Source of the DNA: Burkholderiales bacterium
GTDB lineage: Bacteria; Pseudomonadota; Gammaproteobacteria; Burkholderiales; Nitrosomonadaceae
Direction: 5' to 3'
Length of the DNA: 64,000 nucleotides
Assembly (NCBI GenBank): GCA_024235795.1
Contig: JACKLR010000003.1
Span: forward strand, 620,001 to 684,000
The position numbers and the translations under genes are program-made. The notes beneath the pieces were generated by a model. That model was given only the letters and a program-made list of their open reading frames with translations. It did not search any database and had not been told where the DNA came from. Below, in pieces: positions 35,294 to 43,672 of this stretch (position 1 is its first letter; each line of letters begins with the position of its first letter).

Positions 35294-38104
35294 ATGGATC
35301 TATCGCTTGTTGCGTTAACGCCGTTTCTTGGCGCGGGTTTTGTTGCAGCCATTTCGCGCCGCGGGCGTTTGCATGCCGCCTGGGGAGCAGGTGCTGTCAC
35401 TTTAACCGCATTATTCATCCTTTCCCCGTATATCAAAGATGCTTTCTCGGGCCAGGTTCTGGTGCAAAGCATTTCCTGGATACCCATGTTGGGTATGGAT
35501 TTGGCATTCCGCCTGGATGGACTGGCACTATTATTTGTGCTGCTAATACTGTGTATTGGTTTGCTGATCATACTCTATGCCAGATACTACCTGTCAGATC
35601 GTGACGACATGGGTCGTTTCTACGCCTATCTGCTCATGTTTATGGGCTCAATGCTGGGCATTGCCACATCAGAAAATATTATCCAACTGCTGATTTTCTG
35701 GGAAATGACCAGCCTGTCTTCGTTTCTGCTGATTAGCTACTGGCAGACACGCCATGAATCTCGCAGCGGTGCCCGTATGGCTTTAGCCGTTACCGGCGGC
35801 GGCGGACTGGCATTACTCGGTGGTTTTTTGCTACTCGGAAAAATTGTTGGCAGTTACAACTTAACAGATATTCTGGACTCTGGTGATCTGATACGTTCTC
35901 ATGACCTGTATCTACCCATGCTGATTTTGGTACTGCTCGGCGCATTTACCAAGTCCGCACAGTTTCCGTTCCACTTCTGGCTACCCAATGCCATGGCCGC
36001 GCCAACACCGGTGTCCGCCTACCTGCATTCAGCCACCATGGTCAAGGCAGGCGTATTTCTGCTGGCACGGCTGTTTCCAGCCCTGTCAGGCACATCAGCC
36101 TGGTTTTGGCTCGTCTGTTTCACCGGATTGGTCACGTTGCTTGTTGCCGCCTACATTGCTATGTTTAAGCATGATTTAAAGGGATTGCTTGCTTACTCAA
36201 CGATCAGCCATCTCGGTCTGATCACGTTATTATTTGGTATCGGCACGCCAATGGCCGCCTTGGCGGGCGTTTTCCATATTATCAATCACGCAATTTTCAA
36301 AGCCTCTCTCTTTATGGCGGCCGGAATCATCCATCATGAAACGGGCACGCGGGATATGCGTATACTACGCGGTTTATGGCAATACATGCCGCATACCGCG
36401 CTGCTTGCAATGGTCGCCGCAGCGTCTATGGCAGGCGTACCATTATTTAATGGCTTTTTGTCAAAAGAGATGTTTTTTGCCGAAACATTATTTGTCATCA
36501 ACCTACCCTGGGGATGGCTGTTGCCGACAGCCGCAACATTGGCTGGCATTTTCGCTGTGGCGTATTCTTTGCGATTTATTCATAACGTCTTTTTTGACGG
36601 CACACCCGTTGATTTACCCAAACAGCCGCATGAACCACCACGCTGGATGAAAGTTCCGGTAGAGATTCTGGTCGCTCTATGTTTACTGGTTGGTGTTTTT
36701 CCTGCGATTACTGTTGAACCGATATTGGCTGTCGCAGCATCCAGCGTATTACAAGGCCCGGTTCCCGATCATGATTTGGCCATCTGGCACGGATTTAACA
36801 CCGCGTTTTTTATGAGTATGGCTGCACTTGGCGGTGGAATCCTCCTCTATCTGATACGCAAACCCCTTTTTGTATTGCAGGAACGTGTGGAGAGCCTCCT
36901 GGATTTCAGAGCATTATATGAATTTCTTCTGGAAAAGCTGTTTTATCTGGCAAATACCGTAACGTGCATCCTGAACACGCATTCACTGCAACGCATGGTG
37001 TTTATTTTTATGGTGTTTATTTTGGCGCTGGGGATATCCGGCGTTCTCGCAACAGACTATGATTACGGCCTGACTGGCGAACGCAACTTACTTTCGATAG
37101 ATGGCGTCAGCCTGTTAATCGCCACAGTACTTGTCATTGCGGCAATCGCTACTGTTGTCATGCATCGGCAGCGGCTGATCTCGCTTGTTTTGCTGGGCGC
37201 CGTCGGCCTCGGTGTTTCACTGATTTTTGTTAAATTTTCCGCGCCGGATCTCGCTTTAACGCAGTTATCCGTCGAGGTCGTCACAATTGTACTGATGTTG
37301 TTAGCATTGTATTTTCTGCCACAACAATCGCCCGACGAATCGGGCAAATGGCTGCGCAGCCGTGACGCGGTAATTGCAACGGCAGCAGGCGGCGGTGTAG
37401 CATTGCTGGTCTGGGCGGTATTAACCCGGCCCTATGACAGTATTGCAGATTATTTCCTGGAAAACAGCCTGCCGGGCGGCGGTGGCACCAACGTGGTAAA
37501 TGTCATTCTGGTCGACTTCCGGGGATATGATACGCTTGGAGAAATCACCGTTCTTGCATTAGCCGGTTTAGGCATATATGCCATGCTGGAACATTTGAAG
37601 ATCGCTGGCGCCAGCCATGACAGCGAAGGACGCGCCTGGGATGAGGATTTACACCCAATTATCATGGCGTCTTTTACGCGCCTGCTGTTACCCCTCGCTA
37701 TTCTGGTCTCCATGTACATTTTGTTGCGCGGCCATAATCTTCCGGGTGGCGGTTTTATTGCCGGGTTGATTACTGCTGTTGCCCTGGTTATGCAGTATCT
37801 GGCAAACGGCGTCATCTGGACGCAGGAACGTTTACCCATAAACATGCAAAAAGTGATTGGCTATGGATTGCTGATTGCCACAGTCACGGGACTGGCCAGC
37901 TGGTTTTTCGGCTATCCGTTCCTGACGTCCACATTCGATCATATCCATTGGCCGGTTATTGGTGAATTTGAACTGGCGTCTGCAATGGCGTTTGATCTGG
38001 GTGTTTATCTGGTTGTCGTTGGCGCCACATTGTTAATTCTGGTTTATCTGGGACTGGTTCATCATCAAAGCCATCAAATGAAACACAGAAAGCGAATTCG
38101 CTAA
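35294..38104 (+). CDS. mrpA: Na+/H+ antiporter subunit A fused to subunit B (MrpAB)
   Basis: The 936-residue membrane protein comprises an NADH-dehydrogenase-5-like MrpA core (residues 1 to about 650; GRFYAYLLMFMGSMLG, ENIIQLLIFWEMTSLSSFLLI, FPFHFWLPNAMAAPTPVSA) plus a C-terminal MrpB part (about 790-930; PGGGFIAGLITAVALV). Mrp complexes exchange Na+ or K+ for protons and protect against alkali and salt. In this group A and B are fused, as in PhaAB. The stop overlaps the next start (TAATG). Confidence 0.95.
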   Translation: MDLSLVALTPFLGAGFVAAISRRGRLHAAWGAGAVTLTALFILSPYIKDAFSGQVLVQSISWIPMLGMDLAFRLDGLALLFVLLILCIGLLIILYARYYLSDRDDMGRFYAYLLMFMGSMLGIATSENIIQLLIFWEMTSLSSFLLISYWQTRHESRSGARMALAVTGGGGLALLGGFLLLGKIVGSYNLTDILDSGDLIRSHDLYLPMLILVLLGAFTKSAQFPFHFWLPNAMAAPTPVSAYLHSATMVKAGVFLLARLFPALSGTSAWFWLVCFTGLVTLLVAAYIAMFKHDLKGLLAYSTISHLGLITLLFGIGTPMAALAGVFHIINHAIFKASLFMAAGIIHHETGTRDMRILRGLWQYMPHTALLAMVAAASMAGVPLFNGFLSKEMFFAETLFVINLPWGWLLPTAATLAGIFAVAYSLRFIHNVFFDGTPVDLPKQPHEPPRWMKVPVEILVALCLLVGVFPAITVEPILAVAASSVLQGPVPDHDLAIWHGFNTAFFMSMAALGGGILLYLIRKPLFVLQERVESLLDFRALYEFLLEKLFYLANTVTCILNTHSLQRMVFIFMVFILALGISGVLATDYDYGLTGERNLLSIDGVSLLIATVLVIAAIATVVMHRQRLISLVLLGAVGLGVSLIFVKFSAPDLALTQLSVEVVTIVLMLLALYFLPQQSPDESGKWLRSRDAVIATAAGGGVALLVWAVLTRPYDSIADYFLENSLPGGGGTNVVNVILVDFRGYDTLGEITVLALAGLGIYAMLEHLKIAGASHDSEGRAWDEDLHPIIMASFTRLLLPLAILVSMYILLRGHNLPGGGFIAGLITAVALVMQYLANGVIWTQERLPINMQKVIGYGLLIATVTGLASWFFGYPFLTSTFDHIHWPVIGEFELASAMAFDLGVYLVVVGATLLILVYLGLVHHQSHQMKHRKRIR

Positions 38105-38433
38105 TGGAATTACTCATCGCTATCATCATCGGAGTACTCACAGCCTGTGGCGTTTATCTGTCGTTGCGTGGCCGTACATTTCCCGTTGTACTGGGGCTGA
38201 CCTTTTTATCGTATGCCGTCAATCTGTTTCTGTTGATCATGGGCAGATTGACGGTCGGCGCGCCCCCGATTATCAGTGACACCGCCGCGAATTATGCTGA
38301 TCCATTACCGCAGGCGCTGGTTTTAACCGCCATCGTTATCAGTTTTGGCATGACTGCTTTCGTGATTATTCTTTCTTTGAAAGCATTCCTGGAAATGGGC
38401 AATGATCAGGTCGACGGGAAACACAAGCCATGA
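38104..38433 (+). CDS. mrpC: Na+/H+ antiporter subunit C
   Basis: A 109-residue NuoK-like subunit of the Mrp complex with three membrane helices; TACGVYLSLRGRTFPVVLGLTFL and DPLPQALVLTAIVISFGMTAF are typical. It overlaps mrpA by one base and mrpD by four. Confidence 0.95.
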   Translation: MELLIAIIIGVLTACGVYLSLRGRTFPVVLGLTFLSYAVNLFLLIMGRLTVGAPPIISDTAANYADPLPQALVLTAIVISFGMTAFVIILSLKAFLEMGNDQVDGKHKP

Positions 38434-39974
38434 TAAGTCATATTGTTATTTTTCCGGTGATTTTACCGCTGCTGACCGGCATAGTGTTGCTGTTGCTGCC
38501 CGGTCAGCAATGGTCGCTAAAACGGATTACCAGTTTCACGTCACTCTGTTTTCAGATTGCCATTGCAGTATTCCTGCTAATCACTGTCAGCAACGGCGAT
38601 ATTCTGGCTTATGCGTTAGGTAACTGGTCACCGCCCTTCGGCATTGTGCTGGTTGCTGACCGGCTGGCAGCCTGGATGCTTATCGTAACTGTGCTCGTCG
38701 CGACATGCGCATTGCTTTACGCCATACGCGGCACAGATAAAAACGGCGCACATTTCCACACGCTGTTTCAGTTACAGTTATTCGGTCTGAATGGCGCTTT
38801 TCTGACTGGCGACCTGTTCAATCTGTTTGTGTTTTTCGAGATTCTGCTACTGGCTTCGTACAGCTTGCTGCTGCATGGTGGCGGCCGCTTAAAAACCAAG
38901 GCTGGTTTGCATTTTGTCATCATTAATCTGGTTGGATCGACGCTGTTTCTGTTTGCCGTAGGGATACTCTATGGCTTGCTCGGAACGCTCAATATGGCAG
39001 ATCTGGCGCTAAAAATTGTTAGTACGCCAGAAGAGAATGTTGCCTTGATACATGTGGCCGGCCTGTTGCTGTTTGCAGTATTCGCCCTGAAAGCCGCACT
39101 GCTTCCGCTTTATTTATGGCTGCCTGCAGCCTATGCCCATACCACGGCAACCGTCGCCGCTTTGTTTGCCATCATGACCAAGGTAGGCGCATACAGCATA
39201 TTGCGCGTCTATACCCTGATATTTGGCGCACAAGCTGGCCACTTGGCAAACCTGATTGAAAATTGGTTATTGCCGCTGGCTTTATTGACATTGATTGTCG
39301 GCGTTCTCGGAGCGCTGGCCAGCACCCGGTTGCGCCAACAGGTTGCCTATCTTGTCATTGCTTCCATCGGAACACTGCTGACGGCATTTGGCATGCATAC
39401 CCAGGCCGGTATTGCCGCCGGTTTATTTTATTTGCCACATTCTACCTTTGCGGCAGCGGCATTATTCTTACTTACTGACTGTATCGCCAACCGGCGGAAT
39501 GTCATGGATGACCAATTCGAACCAGGCCCGATCATTCAACAGCAACGTTTAATCGGCATTCTGTTTTTTATACTTGCCATCCTCATTGCCGGTCTGCCGC
39601 CGTTATCCGGTTTTATCGGCAAATTTCTGATTCTGCAGGCAGCCTTGACACATTCGGCCTTGCCGTGGATCATGGGCGTTATTTTAATCACAAGCTTATT
39701 TACGCTGATTGCGCTAGCGCGCGGGGGCAGTATGCTGTTTTATCGCGCGCAGGCTCCGCATATCTGCAATATCGATCCCAATGCAGATGTACAACGAAAC
39801 AGCTTGTCTGTGGCTATGGAATTGACTTCAGTTATTTGTCTGCTTATGCTGTGTATCGGTCTGATGGTCTGGGCAGGTGTTATTACTGAATACACAACAG
39901 CGACTGCAAATCAACTGCTGCAGCCTGAGTTTTATATTCAATCGGTATTGAACATGGAAGTCATACAGCAATGA
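38430..39974 (+). CDS. mrpD: Na+/H+ antiporter subunit D
   Basis: A 514-residue NuoN/NuoM-like membrane subunit that probably carries a proton path. GAFLTGDLFNLFVFFEILLLASY and LPLYLWLPAAYAHTTATVAALFAIMTKVGAY with the conserved Glu and Lys in membrane helices are visible. Overlaps mrpC and mrpE by four bases (ATGA) on each side. Confidence 0.96.
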   Translation: MISHIVIFPVILPLLTGIVLLLLPGQQWSLKRITSFTSLCFQIAIAVFLLITVSNGDILAYALGNWSPPFGIVLVADRLAAWMLIVTVLVATCALLYAIRGTDKNGAHFHTLFQLQLFGLNGAFLTGDLFNLFVFFEILLLASYSLLLHGGGRLKTKAGLHFVIINLVGSTLFLFAVGILYGLLGTLNMADLALKIVSTPEENVALIHVAGLLLFAVFALKAALLPLYLWLPAAYAHTTATVAALFAIMTKVGAYSILRVYTLIFGAQAGHLANLIENWLLPLALLTLIVGVLGALASTRLRQQVAYLVIASIGTLLTAFGMHTQAGIAAGLFYLPHSTFAAAALFLLTDCIANRRNVMDDQFEPGPIIQQQRLIGILFFILAILIAGLPPLSGFIGKFLILQAALTHSALPWIMGVILITSLFTLIALARGGSMLFYRAQAPHICNIDPNADVQRNSLSVAMELTSVICLLMLCIGLMVWAGVITEYTTATANQLLQPEFYIQSVLNMEVIQQ

Positions 39975-40462
39975 CTCGTTTATTACCGCACCCGATACTA
40001 ACACCGGCTCTCGCAACAATATGGCTGCTACTGAACAACTCCATTGAGCCAGGACATATCCTGCTTGGCGTGATCTTGGGCTGGGCCATACCGGTACTCA
40101 CGATACGTTTCTGGCCGGAAACTGTATCGATCCGCAAGCCGGTTATCTTGCTCCGATACATAGCAATTTTGTTGTTTGACATCATCATGGCAAACTTTAC
40201 CGTTGCGCGGCTGATACTCGGAAACCCGGACAAATTGCAACCCGTATTTGTCAAACTGCCTCTGGATCTGACTTCAGACCTGGCAATCAGTCTTCTGGCT
40301 AACAGCATCACTCTGACACCGGGTACTTTATCAGCACGGCTGTCTGATGATCAAAGTTATCTGCTGGTACACGCGCTGAATGAAACGGATCCCGAGAAAC
40401 TTATTGCAACCATCAAACAACGTTACGAACACCCACTGAAGGAGATTTTTGAATCATGTTAG
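39971..40462 (+). CDS. mrpE: Na+/H+ antiporter subunit E
   Basis: A 163-residue subunit with two or three N-terminal membrane helices and a cytoplasmic C-terminal domain: HILLGVILGWAIP, ANSITLTPGTLSARLSDD and LLVHALNETDPE are the MrpE signatures. Overlaps mrpF by 7 bp. Confidence 0.95.
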   Translation: MTRLLPHPILTPALATIWLLLNNSIEPGHILLGVILGWAIPVLTIRFWPETVSIRKPVILLRYIAILLFDIIMANFTVARLILGNPDKLQPVFVKLPLDLTSDLAISLLANSITLTPGTLSARLSDDQSYLLVHALNETDPEKLIATIKQRYEHPLKEIFESC

Positions 40463-40725
40463 CGATTTCAATCCAGATAGCACTTGCTCTGGTGACTGCT
40501 GCAGTTGGCATGAGTTTCTGGCGGTTATTGCGTGGCCCTGATGTACCGAACCGGATACTGGCGTTAGATACGCTTTATGTCAATACTATTGCGATACTGG
40601 TACTGCTGGGTATTCATCTGGGCAGCGCACTTTTCTTTGAAGCCGCGCTCCTGATCGCGCTCATGGGATTTATCGGCACAGTCGCCCTGTGTAAGTATCT
40701 ATTACGTGGCGATATTATCGAATAA
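40456..40725 (+). CDS. mrpF: Na+/H+ antiporter subunit F
   Basis: An 89-residue membrane subunit with three helices; LLRGPDVPNRILALDTLYVN and ALLIALMGFIGTVALCKYLLRGDIIE are typical MrpF. The stop codon TAA is part of a 4-bp target duplication created by insertion of a MITE directly after it. Confidence 0.95.
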   Translation: MLAISIQIALALVTAAVGMSFWRLLRGPDVPNRILALDTLYVNTIAILVLLGIHLGSALFFEAALLIALMGFIGTVALCKYLLRGDIIE

Positions 40726-40866
40726 GGGCGCCTCTAAAAATCCATCCTTCGTTACAATGCTTCGTTGTTCACAAAAAATGCTTTCTTACATATCAATTAT
40801 ATGCCGCGTCAACATTTTTTGTTCTCGCCTTGTCTTGTTTAGAATTATGAATTTTTAGAGGTACCC
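40726..40866. mobile_element. MITE-like insertion with target duplication between mrpF and mrpG
   Basis: A 141-bp non-coding element with terminal inverted repeats: GGGCGCCTCTAAAAATCCAT at the left and the complement of GGGTACCTCTAAAAATTCAT at the right. It is flanked by ATAA on both sides (40722-40725 and 40867-40870). An inner inverted repeat around ACAAAAAATG makes the whole element able to fold on itself. Removing it and one ATAA copy leaves GAATAAGTTATGCTG, so mrpG would have begun 3 bp after the mrpF stop, as expected for this operon. The ends resemble those of IS5-like elements, which probably mobilise it (inference). Confidence 0.85.
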
Positions 40867-40873
40867 ATAAGTT

Positions 40874-41389
40874 ATGCTGGAATACTTTTTATCTTTTTTG
40901 ATTCTAACGGGAGCGGTATTCACATTTATCGGCTCTCTGGGATTGGTCAGGCTCAAAGACTTCTATACCCGCCTGCACGGACCCACTAAGGCAACAACAC
41001 TTGGCGTCGGCTGCCTGTTGATTGCCTCGGCAGCCTACTTCAGCGCATATGGTGAAAACATCAGTCTTCATGAGGTATTAATTACTTTCTTCCTTTTCAT
41101 TACCGCGCCGGTAAGCGCACACCTGCTGGCCAAGGCCGCACTACACCTGAGCTTGCCATCTTTGGCAGAAATACCGGAAAACGAAACAGAAGACCAGGAA
41201 ACATCAGAAGCGAAAAATGCCGTTACCGAAACTGAAGAGACCGAAAAAAAAGAAAAAAAAGAAAAACCGGAAGAAACCGGAGAATCCCAAAAAACAGGCA
41301 GCAATGATACGCCCGTATCGACTAAATTAGCTGGAACAAAACCCGAAACTGTAGCACCGCATACAACCGAACAAACAAAATCATCGTAA
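40874..41389 (+). CDS. mrpG: Na+/H+ antiporter subunit G with long charged tail
   Basis: The first about 95 residues are a normal MrpG (FIGSLGLVRLKDFYTRLHGPTKATTLG and FLFITAPVSAHLLAKAALH). The remaining about 75 residues are a Glu/Lys/Thr-rich low-complexity tail, probably cytoplasmic and disordered. The gene is separated from mrpF by a MITE; AGAGG at the element's right end, 12 bp before the ATG, may now serve as ribosome site. Confidence 0.93.
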   Translation: MLEYFLSFLILTGAVFTFIGSLGLVRLKDFYTRLHGPTKATTLGVGCLLIASAAYFSAYGENISLHEVLITFFLFITAPVSAHLLAKAALHLSLPSLAEIPENETEDQETSEAKNAVTETEETEKKEKKEKPEETGESQKTGSNDTPVSTKLAGTKPETVAPHTTEQTKSS

Positions 41390-41398
41390 AAACCACAG

Positions 41399-42358
41399 AT
41401 GTCTGCATCCGGATCAAAAAAAGTCATTTTTGCAGCACTCATCGGTAATACTCTGATCGCTATCACTAAATTCATTGCCTCGGCTATAACAGGCAGTTCC
41501 GCGATGCTGTCCGAAGCGATTCATTCGCTGGTCGATACCGGCAATCAGGGATTGCTGCTTTATGGCATTAAACGCGCAAACAAACCGGCGGATAAAGATT
41601 ATCCGTTTGGCTATGGCAAGGAAATTTATTTCTGGAGTTTTATTGTCGCCATTCTGATTTTTGCTTTGGGTGCGGGCGTTTCCATTTACGAAGGTATCCG
41701 GCACATTATTTCACCGGAACCGATTACCAATCCGTACATCAATTATATCGTGCTTGGTCTGGCGCTGCTTTTTGAAGGCGCTGCCTGGTATATGGCGTTT
41801 AAGGAATTCAATAAAGGCAGAGGAAAGTGGAGTTATGTCAAGGCCGTGCAACGCGCCAAGGATCCCTCCATATTTGTTGTACTGTTTGAAGACTCGGCCG
41901 CATTGCTGGGTCTAATGGTCGCATTTCTGGGCGTGCTATTGACGCAAGTCACCGGTATTTTATGGTTTGACGGACTCGCATCCATTATTATCGGTTTAAT
42001 TCTGGCCGGCATCGCAATCTGGCTTGCCATCGAAACAAAAGGATTATTGATTGGCGAAAGCGCCAACAGCGAAGTCAATCAGGAAATTCATGCCATTGCC
42101 GCAAGCTACAGCGGCATTGACCATGTTAACGAAGTGCTCACCCTGCATATGGGTCCCGGGTTTATTCTGGTCAATATCAGCATCGACTTTATGGACCATC
42201 TCTCGGCGGCTGAAGTTGAAGAAACAATTGCAGCCATCGATCAGGAAATCAAGTCAAGGAATATGCTCGTCAAACGCGTTTTTATCGAAGCCGAGAGACG
42301 TCAGGCACGCAAACAAGCGCCCGGTCAGATTATCGAAAAAGATACCGATTTTTTATAA
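41399..42358 (+). CDS. Cation diffusion facilitator family transporter
   Basis: A 319-residue CDF protein with about six membrane helices and a C-terminal cytoplasmic domain. The metal-site motifs are SEAIHSLVDTGNQ in helix 2 (His and Asp) and LFEDSAALLG in helix 5 (Asp). These proteins export divalent metals such as Zn, Fe, Mn or Co in exchange for protons; the metal is not determined here. It begins 9 bp after mrpG and may be part of the same transcript. Confidence 0.92.
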   Translation: MSASGSKKVIFAALIGNTLIAITKFIASAITGSSAMLSEAIHSLVDTGNQGLLLYGIKRANKPADKDYPFGYGKEIYFWSFIVAILIFALGAGVSIYEGIRHIISPEPITNPYINYIVLGLALLFEGAAWYMAFKEFNKGRGKWSYVKAVQRAKDPSIFVVLFEDSAALLGLMVAFLGVLLTQVTGILWFDGLASIIIGLILAGIAIWLAIETKGLLIGESANSEVNQEIHAIAASYSGIDHVNEVLTLHMGPGFILVNISIDFMDHLSAAEVEETIAAIDQEIKSRNMLVKRVFIEAERRQARKQAPGQIIEKDTDFL

Positions 42359-42372
42359 ATAGTGTTCAAAGA

Positions 42373-42744
42373 CTATTCGTCTGCCTTGTGCACTATGATC
42401 CGGCTGATGAGCCCGTCAGGCTCAAAGTAAATACATTCGCGCCCGTATCTTCTGACAGGTTCATCAGCTGCCGCGTCGGTTGCCGTCATCAAAAAATCAA
42501 ATTCGACACCCTCATTACCAATCGGACGATAATTCGATACCTCCCAGTGTACATCGGGATATCGCGCAAAAAAGCTCAGCATCATTTCATGAATGGCAAC
42601 ACTACCTTTGTATTCACCAAAATATGCTGAGTGATATGTGGCATTGCCCATAAACAGGATTTCAATGCGCCTAAGATCATGCTTATTTGATAATTCAACA
42701 TAATTTTTCGCCCATTCAATATTTTTTTGTGCGTTCATTAACAA
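42373..42744 (-). CDS. SnoaL/NTF2-like domain protein
   Basis: A 123-residue protein of the NTF2-like cone fold: an N-terminal helix with WAKNYVELSNKHDL, then ATYHSAYFGEYKG, FFARYPDVHWEV and the C-terminal strands ending ISRIIVHKADE. Such proteins are diverse and include ketosteroid isomerase-like enzymes and ligand-binding proteins; no function can be assigned. The ATG four codons in is also a possible start. Convergent with the CDF gene. Confidence 0.75.
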   Translation of the reverse strand: MLMNAQKNIEWAKNYVELSNKHDLRRIEILFMGNATYHSAYFGEYKGSVAIHEMMLSFFARYPDVHWEVSNYRPIGNEGVEFDFLMTATDAAADEPVRRYGRECIYFEPDGLISRIIVHKADE

Positions 42745-42791
42745 TCCCCTGATGATTATTCAGAAAAATATTTGTTTTATTTCTGCTTTAA

Positions 42792-43559
42792 CTATTCGCG
42801 CTTAAAAACCCATTCAGTTTCATTGCTTTCAGCTTTATTAAAGCCGTAGCCTGCAACATCGAACTGTTTGATTTCTTCCGGTGACGTTAATCGGTGCTGT
42901 ATGATAAAGCGGCTCATCAAACCACGGGCTTTTTTTGCAAAAAAACTGATAATTTTATAAACACCGTTTTTCTGATCTTTAAAAACCGGCGTAATAACTG
43001 TAGCGTTCAGTTTCTCCGGTTTAACTGATTTGAAATATTCATTAGATGCCAAGTTGATCAGGGTATCTGTTTTCTGTTTTTTCAAATCCTGATTAATGGC
43101 CTCGGTAATGGTATCTCCCCAGAATTCATATAAATTATCGCCGCGAACATTTTTTAGCTGCGTACCCATTTCCAAGCGATACGGTTGCATCAGATCAAGC
43201 GGTTTAAGAACCCCATACAAACCGGAAAGTATCCGCAAATGGTTCTGGGCAAACGCCACATCATTTTCATTGAGTGTTTCGGCATCCAGTCCCGTATAAA
43301 CATCGCCCTTGAACGCATACATCGCCTGTTTGGCATTTTCCAGATTAAACGGGCGCTTCCATTCGTAATAGCGATTTGAATTCAAAGTAGCCAGCTTGGG
43401 GCTGATTGACATGAGTTTGCCGATTTGATCCGGTTCCAGTTCCCTCAACTGCTCAATCAGCACTGCCGAATCATCAAGAAAAGCCGGCATGGAAAATTTT
43501 TTGGTGCGGGCAGGCGTTTCAAAATCCAGTGTTTTCGCTGGTGAGATAACAATAATCAT
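42792..43559 (-). CDS. yaaA: Peroxide stress protein YaaA
   Basis: YaaA (DUF328) limits free iron and DNA damage under hydrogen peroxide stress. The 255-residue protein begins MIIVISPAKTLDFET at the ATG 43559, the family start, so the 12 upstream codons are not used. YEWKRPFN, AMYAFKGDVYTGLDA and ILSGLYGVLKPLDLMQPYRLEMG are characteristic. Confidence 0.95.
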   Translation of the reverse strand: MIIVISPAKTLDFETPARTKKFSMPAFLDDSAVLIEQLRELEPDQIGKLMSISPKLATLNSNRYYEWKRPFNLENAKQAMYAFKGDVYTGLDAETLNENDVAFAQNHLRILSGLYGVLKPLDLMQPYRLEMGTQLKNVRGDNLYEFWGDTITEAINQDLKKQKTDTLINLASNEYFKSVKPEKLNATVITPVFKDQKNGVYKIISFFAKKARGLMSRFIIQHRLTSPEEIKQFDVAGYGFNKAESNETEWVFKRE

Positions 43560-43672
43560 GCACTTTTTTCCTGAAATTTTCTGATCAAATAACATTTTGC
43601 CAAGTAAGTATACTAAAATCTTGACTTGCTATTTTGCAAGAAGATGTTAAACGCGATTATCCACAGTACAAA

